DNA of 11,772 nt from CAZRAL01 sp964598005 (lineage in GTDB: Bacteria; Pseudomonadota; Gammaproteobacteria; Burkholderiales; Usitatibacteraceae). Of this stretch, positions 7,317 to 11,772 are shown piece by piece (position 1 is the stretch's first letter; each line of letters opens with the position of its first letter). The notes under the pieces are model-generated. The model was not told the origin of the DNA. It saw only the letters and a list, made by a program, of their open reading frames with translations, and did not search any database. The position numbers and the translations under genes are program-made. The stretch covers positions 1 to 11,772 of the forward strand of contig CAZRAL010000070.1 in the NCBI GenBank assembly GCA_964598005.1. Reading direction: 5' to 3'.

Positions 7317-8102
7317 ATGGAGGTGATCCCACCCGATATTCATCAGGAAATAATGCGCAGGCTGGAAGCGGTGGAGTGCGAGAAAGGCGTTCGTATCCTG
7401 TTGGCAATCGAGTCAGGCAGCCGTGCCTGGGGGTTCGCCTCGCCCAATAGCGATTTCGACGTGCGCTTTATTTATGCGCGGCCGCGAGATTGGTATCTGT
7501 CGATCGACAGTGAGGAAAAGCGCGACGTCATCGAATACAAAATCGTCGACGACATCGATCTTAATGGTTGGGACGTGCGCAAGGCGCTACAACTCTTTTG
7601 GCGCTGCAACCCGGCTTTTGTGGAATGGATCCAGTCGCCGCTGCAATACATGGCCTCCGGCGCGTTTGCCCAAACGGCGCGCGAACTTTTGCCAGAAATT
7701 TATTCGTGGGAGAAAGGCATTTACCACTACCGCAGTATGGCCAAAACCAATTACCGCGGTTACCTGCGCGCCGAGACGGTGCCGCTCAAAAAATATTTTT
7801 ATGTGCTACGGCCTTTGCTGGCCGCGCGCTGGCTGGAAACCTACCATACCGCGGCGCCGATCGAATTCGAGCGCCTTTTATCGCCACTATCCAAAGAAGA
7901 AAAACTGCTCGAAGACATCTATATGCTGTTGGAAAAAAAGAAACGCAGCGCGGAGCGGGAACACGGACCACCCATTCCGCGATTGAATGCTTTTATCGAA
8001 CGCGAACTGGCGCGCCTCGAATCATTTTCGTCCAAAGGCTTTCACCGAACCGGCTCGATCGAACGCTTGAACGATTTGTTTCGCGCGACTTTACTTGAAT
8101 AA
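7317..8102 (+). CDS. YcgL/RlaP-family nucleotidyltransferase (DNA polymerase beta superfamily)
   Basis: The 261-residue protein carries a minimal nucleotidyltransferase signature, GSRAWGFASPNSDFDVRF. Gly34-Ser35 forms the nucleotide-binding turn, and Asp46 and Asp48 are the predicted metal-binding acidic residues. The following segments (IEYKIVDDIDLNGWDVRKAL, WIQSP and YLRAETVPLKKYFYVLRPLLAARW) match the predicted nucleotidyltransferase family that includes B. subtilis YcgL and has been linked by gene neighbourhood to RNA repair (RlaP). The natural substrate is not known to me. The ATG at 7317 has no upstream ribosome site; the in-frame ATG at 7353, preceded by AGGA, is a credible alternative that keeps the whole domain. 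It heads a plus-strand group with the next two genes, but no RNA ligase or other repair gene is present. Confidence 0.85.
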   Translation: MEVIPPDIHQEIMRRLEAVECEKGVRILLAIESGSRAWGFASPNSDFDVRFIYARPRDWYLSIDSEEKRDVIEYKIVDDIDLNGWDVRKALQLFWRCNPAFVEWIQSPLQYMASGAFAQTARELLPEIYSWEKGIYHYRSMAKTNYRGYLRAETVPLKKYFYVLRPLLAARWLETYHTAAPIEFERLLSPLSKEEKLLEDIYMLLEKKKRSAEREHGPPIPRLNAFIERELARLESFSSKGFHRTGSIERLNDLFRATLLE

Positions 8103-8179
8103 AGCAGGATTTCGATGAAGCTATTTTTTCTATTCGGTTTGGCGGCGACAGGATTTTTCAACCCGCGCTGCCGCCAGGT

Positions 8180-8542
8180 ATGGGTTATTGCGCGCATATT
8201 CATGGCTGCGAAGGCAGTCGCATTAGGCTGTCTGGTTATATGCAGGTAGTGGCAAAGCTGCCTTATTTCAACGAACCGTTCTATGTGGGTTTCAATGTGG
8301 GCGGTTACGAGCTGGGTCTTTTGCCACCAGGCGATAAAGATGTCCGGGACGGCAGCACTGTTTATTGGAGCACCGCGGATATCGAGGCTGAGCACGCGCA
8401 GCTGTTGAAACTGGACGCGCGTGCCCATTCGTCGATCAACGATGTCGGTGCAGGTATCAAGGTCGCCACGCTGCTCGACTTATCTGGCAATATCATCGGC
8501 ATTATCGAAAATCCACATTTCAAGCTCGACTATGGCGGCTAG
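8180..8542 (+). CDS. VOC-superfamily (glyoxalase/bleomycin-resistance-like) protein with abnormal N-terminus
   Basis: Residues from about 28 onward (PYFNEPFYVGFNVGGYELGLLPP, then a TVYWSTADIEAEHAQLL segment, then GNIIGIIENPHFKL) match the C-terminal two thirds of a single-module VOC protein, with the usual acidic residue in IIGIIENP. The first 27 residues do not look like the expected first beta-alpha unit. An ATG at 8115 in another frame starts MKLFFLFG and reads a fragment like MAAKAVAL before a stop near 8246. This suggests that the original N-terminus was in that frame and that one or more indels separated it. Function may therefore be lost. VOC proteins do diverse metal-dependent chemistry, so no substrate is assigned. 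The end overlaps the next gene by 11 bases. Confidence 0.6.
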   Translation: MGYCAHIHGCEGSRIRLSGYMQVVAKLPYFNEPFYVGFNVGGYELGLLPPGDKDVRDGSTVYWSTADIEAEHAQLLKLDARAHSSINDVGAGIKVATLLDLSGNIIGIIENPHFKLDYGG

Positions 8543-8834
8543 AAAAAAAGCTAAGTCGGAGTTGCAGGAAATCCCGAGTATTGGCCCATCGGTTGCGGCC
8601 GATCTGCACGGGATCGGCATTACGCGCATCGCACAGTTGAAGAATGAAAATCCACAGGCCTTATACGATCGCGTATGCCGTGAAACTGGGCAAATCCATG
8701 ACCGCTGTTTGTTGTATGTTTTTCGTTGTGCGGTGTATTACGCTTCGCACACCCGGCACGATCCTGAAAAACTGAAGTGGTGGAACTGGAAGGACATGCC
8801 GGTATCGCAATCCCGCAGCCATGCGAAGGGCTGA
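8532..8834 (+). CDS. Small helix-hairpin-helix protein (Cdd1/pathogenicity-locus family)
   Basis: The 100-residue protein begins MAARKKAKSELQ, at an ATG inside the 3' end of the preceding frame. It contains a helix-hairpin-helix-like segment, IPSIGPSVAADLHGIGI (residues 14-30), followed by TRIAQLKNENPQALYDRVC and a Cys- and Tyr-containing helix CLLYVFRCAVYYA. This layout matches the Cdd1-type family of about 90-100 residues, whose function is not established; the HhH motif would suggest non-specific DNA contact. A Trp-rich KLKWWNWKD segment lies near the C-terminus. The 11-base overlap with the VOC frame suggests co-transcription with it. Confidence 0.8.
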   Translation: MAARKKAKSELQEIPSIGPSVAADLHGIGITRIAQLKNENPQALYDRVCRETGQIHDRCLLYVFRCAVYYASHTRHDPEKLKWWNWKDMPVSQSRSHAKG

Positions 8835-8933
8835 CCACCTTTTCGACATTGTGCAGATCATGCGTGGTCGCAGGCTGATCACGGCACACTGATCCTGTAA
8901 TCTTTTCGTTGAATACTTAGCGAAAGCGAAAAC

Positions 8934-9197
8934 ATGAAAGCAGGCAAGAAGCATAACGCACTGGAAAGCATCAAGAAAGAACAACTGAAGCGGCGCGTGT
9001 TTAGGCTCGAATTCAAAGCCGCGGTGGTAGGTCACAAGAAGGCCGAAAACCTGAGCTTTGTTGAATGCGGGCGAAAATTTGAAGTATTGCCGAAACTGAT
9101 TCAACAATGAAAGAAACAATATGAAGCTGATCAATTGACCGTGGCGGCAGGCCAGTGCGCGGTGAGCCCGGAACAGGCGGAAATCACCTGGCTGCGC
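8934..9197 (+). pseudogene. IS3-family transposase OrfA remnant with internal stop, truncated at its 3' end
   Basis: The reading frame from ATG 8934 contains a transposase helix-turn-helix of the IS3 OrfA type: KRRVFRLEFKAAVV, then LSFVECGRKFEVLPKLIQQ. A TGA at 9108-9110 stands where the family has a conserved Trp (QQWKKQYEA). Reading on in the same frame continues the OrfA pattern (KKQYEADQLTVAAG, then VSPEQAEITWLR), so the stop is a nonsense change in an otherwise recognisable gene. At 9197-9199 the homology ends mid-protein and rplP sequence begins. The middle of the element and the whole of OrfB are absent here. It cannot encode an active transposase. Confidence 0.8.
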
Positions 9198-9198
9198 C

Positions 9199-9454
9199 AT
9201 GATGCGTCACATCAAACTTGGTGGCCAGGTGTGGATCCGTATTTTTCCGGACAAACCGATCTCCAAAAAAGCCCGCTGAAGTTCGCATGGGTAATGGTAA
9301 AGGTTCACCAGAATATTTTGTGGCTGAAATTCAACCCGGCAAAGTGTTGTATGAAATGGACGGAGTAGATGAAGCTCTGGCGCGTGAAGCGTTTTTATTG
9401 GCTGCAGCCAAACTGCCGATTAAAACCACATTTGTACAGCGATTGCTGGGTTGA
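9199..9454 (+). pseudogene. rplP: rplP (50S ribosomal protein L16), 5'-truncated and frameshifted
   Basis: From 9199 the frame reads MMRHIKLGGQVWIRIFPDKPISKK, which corresponds to L16 from about residue 53. It hits TGA at 9277-9279. One frame later the sequence continues as PAEVRMGNGKG, PEYFVAEIQPGKVLYEMDG and LAAAKLPIKTTF to the normal C-terminus, with the stop at 9452-9454. Removing one A from the six-A run at 9265-9270 restores the L16 reading ISKKPAEVRMG. About 52 N-terminal residues are missing, replaced by the IS3 OrfA remnant. L16 is a core large-subunit protein, so an intact copy is expected elsewhere. It sits in normal S10-operon order just before rpmC. Confidence 0.88.
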
Positions 9455-9468
9455 TTGGGGAGATGATA

Positions 9469-9666
9469 ATGAATCTGAAAGAAATGCGGGCCAAGTCCCC
9501 TGAAGAGTTGAACAAGGAATTGCTGGCGCTGCGCCGAGCGCAATTTTCTTTGCGTATGCAACTGGCTACGCAACAGATCAGCAAAACCAGCGAAGTGGCA
9601 CGCCTGAAACGCGAAGTGGCGCAAGTGAAAACCATTATGAGCGAGAAAATGAGGGCAGCATCATGA
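9469..9666 (+). CDS. rpmC: 50S ribosomal protein L29
   Basis: The 65-residue product MNLKEMRAKSPEELNKELLAL...QFSLRMQLATQQ matches L29 along its whole length: two antiparallel helices near the peptide exit tunnel, with the conserved QFxLRMQ signature. I chose ATG 9469 over 9463 because GGGGAG at 9457-9462 lies 6 bases upstream and L29 proteins begin at this point. The frame is intact. It lies 14 bases after the broken rplP and overlaps rpsQ by 4 bases, exactly as in an S10 operon. No promoter was seen between the IS3 remnant and this gene, so expression would depend on read-through. Confidence 0.92.
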   Translation: MNLKEMRAKSPEELNKELLALRRAQFSLRMQLATQQISKTSEVARLKREVAQVKTIMSEKMRAAS

Positions 9667-9938
9667 TACAGGCCGCGACCGAACATAAACTGAAGCGTAC
9701 CTTGACCGGAAAAGTCGTAAGCGACAAGATGAACAAGACAGTCACCGTCCTGGTTGAGCGCAGCGTGATGCATCCGGTATTAGGCAAGGTGGTGCGCCGC
9801 TCCAAAAAATATCATGCCCATAGCGAAAACAACGAATTTAAACTGGGCGATACCGTATTAATAGAAGAAACACGCCCCATTTCGAAAACCAAAAGCTGGA
9901 AAGTTGCCAAGCTACTTGAAAAAGCACGCGAAGAATAA
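9663..9938 (+). CDS. rpsQ: 30S ribosomal protein S17
   Basis: S17 binds 16S rRNA early in small-subunit assembly. The 91-residue product has the normal family length and the hallmark segments KRTLTGKVVSDKMNKTVTVLVER, HPVLGKVVRRSKKYHAH and GDTVLIEETRPISKTKSWKV. The start ATG overlaps the rpmC stop (ATGA), so translation is coupled. The gene appears fully intact. The normal downstream neighbour rplN is absent; instead IS256-like sequence begins within about 70 bases. Confidence 0.94.
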   Translation: MIQAATEHKLKRTLTGKVVSDKMNKTVTVLVERSVMHPVLGKVVRRSKKYHAHSENNEFKLGDTVLIEETRPISKTKSWKVAKLLEKAREE

Positions 9939-10284
9939 TTCCGGGGCTGCAAGGAATTTTGTGTAAACTGAAAACTGTTAGGCTCCGCCCATAACATCAA
10001 GGAGCCCAAAATAAACAAAAGTAGCCAATCAGCCAAATCATTATCGATTGAAGCGGACGAACGGCCTGCGATTCCACAAGCTCTGCTCGATCATGTGATT
10101 GCACACTACAAAAAGCCCGCTGACCTGCTGGGCGAGAACGGAATGCTGAAGCAACTGACCAAGGCGGTAGTCGAAGCGACCCTCAACGCCGAAATGGCCG
10201 AATACCTGGGACATGATCGGCATAGTACAGTGGGAAACGCGAGCAGCAATGTTCGTAACGGCCATTCTGCCAAGACCATCACTG
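9939..10284 (+). mobile_element. IS256-family element, left portion with N-terminal transposase fragment
   Basis: From about 10011 the frame reads KSSQSAKSLSIEADE, IPQALLDHVIAHYKKPADLLGENG, then LTKAVVEATLNAEMAEYLGHD and NVRNGHSAKTI. This is the N-terminal region of an IS256-family (mutator-type) transposase. The expected start position holds ATA (10011-10013) after an AAGGAG ribosome site, so the start codon may be mutated; GTG at 10095 is an in-frame alternative. The family pattern stops at 10284 and the frame then reads IS3-end sequence to a stop at 10326. The catalytic domain is missing. Bases 9939-10010 are presumed IS end and leader; the exact left terminus was not determined. Confidence 0.75.
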
Positions 10285-10600
10285 TGGACTTGACCTGTTT
10301 CCACGGACAGATTGAGCTTCTTCATTGAAACTCATGGATTAACTGATATTCGGTATTGATTATCTTTTGGTGATGCCTCCTCTCGAAATTATTGGGTGAC
10401 TGGTAATTCAATCCTGAATGCCGCCTGCGCGGATTGTACCAACTCTCAATCCAGGCAAAGACCGCCAAGCGGGCCTCGGTCTTCGTTTTCCAGGTGCGCC
10501 TTGCAATCAACTCACACTCCAGACTAGCAAAGAAGCTCTCGGCCATGGCGTTGTCGTAGGCATCCCCCACCGTACCCATGGAGGGCCGCACGCTCATTTT
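10285..10600 (-). mobile_element. IS3-family element, right end with OrfB C-terminal fragment
   Basis: The minus strand from 10597 to 10322 encodes VRPSMGTVGDAYDNAMAESFF, SLECELIARR and FAWIESWYNPRRRHSGLNYQSP. This is the C-terminal part of an IS3 OrfB integrase-like transposase, including the last DDE glutamate (in MAESFF). Downstream of the stop, the plus strand begins TGGACTTGACCTGTTTCCA at 10285, which looks like an IS3 terminal inverted repeat starting with TG; this marks the right end exactly where the IS256 fragment stops. The first two catalytic Asp regions and OrfA are missing, lost at the junction with the IS1380 element near 10598-10625. Confidence 0.8.
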
Positions 10601-11772
10601 TAGAATAGTATTTAGAGTAATGCTGGCGGGTGTTTTGTGATCGCTATTTCAGTGAGAGGAAACGATGGAATTTGCCCTTCGGTTCAGCGACAAGGAAATC
10701 ACTGCTTGGGGCGGCATGGGTTTGATGAAACGGATGCTCGACCATCTCGGGTTCGAGAGGGCGCTCAAGAGTGCCGGTCTGCCGCAACCGGGCTCCAATC
10801 GCGGCTACCGACCAGAACAACTGATCACGCAGTTCATGTTGGCTGTTTGGTGTGGCGCGAATCGTTTTGAGCACGCCGAAGTCACCCGCCATGACCCGGT
10901 GTTGCAACGGCTGTTCGGATTCAAGCGCATGGCCAACTGCAAGGCCGTCATGCGCCTCTTCAACCGGTTCAGCCAAGGCACTAACGAGACCGTGATGGAC
11001 GCCCTTTACCAATGGCAATTTGGACAGCTATCGATCAATGGCATCACCCTTGACCTGGACTCCACCGTCATGACACGTTATGGCACCCAGCAAGGCGCGG
11101 TGCGCGGCTATAACCCCGCCAAACGCGGACGCGCCAGTCATCACCCGTTGATGGCCTTTGTAGCCGATACCCGCATGATTGCCAACTGCTGGCTGCGCCC
11201 GGGCAATAGTGGCACGGCCAACAATGCCAAAGCGTTTCTGGACAATACCTGCCATCGCCTGGGCGGCAAGCAAGTTGCGTTACTACGCGCCGACTCTGGC
11301 TTTAGCGATGCATCATTCCTGGCGCATTTGGATCAACAACAGTTGCACCACATCATCGCGCTACGCCAAACCCAGCCCTTGCAGCGCGCTTTGGTCAATG
11401 TCCAAGGCTGGTGGTCGCTGCAAGATGAGAGTGGCCGGGCGGTGGAAGGCATTGAATTGACGCGCTTTTTGTATCAGGCTGAAGTTTGGTCGAAGCCGCG
11501 ATGGGTGATTGGGATACGCCAACACATTACACAGCGGTCCCAGCCGAAGGGAAAGGTGCTGAATCTGTTCGCCGATGATCCGGTGATTGGTCAGTGGCGC
11601 TACTCGGCCTTGGTGACGGATTTGGATTTGCCTGCCGTGGTCATCTGGCGCACCTATCGGGGGCGTGCTGACTGCGAAAATAGGATCAAGGAACTCAAGT
11701 ACGACTTTGCTGCCGACAGCTTCAACATGCGCGACTTCTGGGCGACAGAAGCAGCGCTCAATACGGTGATGC
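10598..11772 (+). mobile_element. IS1380-family insertion sequence, continuing beyond the window
   Basis: The element begins somewhere between the end of the IS3 fragment (about 10598) and 10625; the exact terminal repeat could not be fixed. It contains the transposase gene from 10665 and runs off the right edge of the window. It is the least decayed mobile element here, which suggests that it was the last to arrive and truncated the IS3 fragment. Confidence 0.7.
10665..11772 (+). CDS. IS1380-family DDE transposase, 3' end outside window
   Basis: The frame is open for 369 codons from ATG 10665 to the window edge, with a GAGAGGA ribosome site about 6 bases upstream. It begins MEFALRFSDKEITAWGGMG and shows the IS1380/DDE_Tnp_1 pattern: ITLDLDSTVMTRYG (Asp132), GYNPAKRGRASHHPLMAF, LLRADSGFSD (Asp210) and YRGRADCENRIKELKYDF (Glu338). 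All three predicted catalytic acidic residues are present and no stop or frameshift is seen, so the part in view looks functional. Family members are about 430-470 residues long, so roughly the last fifth lies beyond the window. Confidence 0.9.
   Translation, partial: MEFALRFSDKEITAWGGMGLMKRMLDHLGFERALKSAGLPQPGSNRGYRPEQLITQFMLAVWCGANRFEHAEVTRHDPVLQRLFGFKRMANCKAVMRLFNRFSQGTNETVMDALYQWQFGQLSINGITLDLDSTVMTRYGTQQGAVRGYNPAKRGRASHHPLMAFVADTRMIANCWLRPGNSGTANNAKAFLDNTCHRLGGKQVALLRADSGFSDASFLAHLDQQQLHHIIALRQTQPLQRALVNVQGWWSLQDESGRAVEGIELTRFLYQAEVWSKPRWVIGIRQHITQRSQPKGKVLNLFADDPVIGQWRYSALVTDLDLPAVVIWRTYRGRADCENRIKELKYDFAADSFNMRDFWATEAALNTVM

Noticed and set aside
8833..8869. GACCAC/GTGGTC inverted repeat after the HhH gene as a terminator
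   Set aside because: The arms are 6 bp with a 25-base loop and no T-run, so it is too weak to call.
9135..9368. A 77-codon open frame spanning the IS3-rplP junction as a new gene
   Set aside because: It is explained by the OrfA remnant frame running on past the breakpoint into rplP sequence in a wrong frame.
1..11772. CRISPR array, tRNA or rRNA genes
   Set aside because: No regularly spaced repeats, and no tRNA- or rRNA-like sequence was seen on either strand.

Overview
The window looks like a betaproteobacterial chromosome segment of moderate GC content. Evidence for this is the translationally coupled metX-metW pair and the proteobacterial RND efflux operon, together with L29 and S17 sequences of betaproteobacterial type. 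The left two thirds (1-8834) holds mostly ordinary genes. The right third (8835-11772) is an insertion-sequence graveyard that contains a displaced piece of the ribosomal S10 operon.

Layout. Bases 1-241 are gene-free and end in a strong terminator-like hairpin only a few bases before the metX start codon. metX (242-1366) and metW (1363-1953) form a methionine-biosynthesis operon. On the minus strand, a lipoprotein membrane-fusion adaptor (6579-5395) and an RND transporter (5376-2128) form a two-gene efflux operon; its promoter candidate lies near 6676-6704 and its terminator candidate overlaps the transporter stop codon. Bases 6580-7316 have no convincing gene but hold several inverted repeats, including a roughly 100-base multi-stem element that follows a motif resembling an IS end. 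Next come three plus-strand genes: a YcgL/RlaP-type nucleotidyltransferase (7317-8102), a VOC-fold protein with an abnormal N-terminus (8180-8542), and a small helix-hairpin-helix protein (8532-8834).

From 8934 an IS3-family OrfA remnant, broken by a nonsense codon, runs directly into codon ~53 of rplP (ribosomal protein L16). The rplP remnant then carries a one-base frameshift in an A6 run. It is followed by intact rpmC (L29) and rpsQ (S17). Where rplN would be expected, the sequence instead enters an IS256-family fragment. That fragment is cut at 10284/10285 by the right end of an IS3-family element (minus strand), which is itself truncated by an IS1380-family element whose transposase is intact up to the window edge.

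The most notable observation is this pocket of ribosomal-protein genes between IS scars: two intact-looking core genes behind a destroyed one. It is either a duplicated fragment of the S10 operon or a broken native operon; the window alone cannot decide. No wholly novel defence or catalytic system was recognised.
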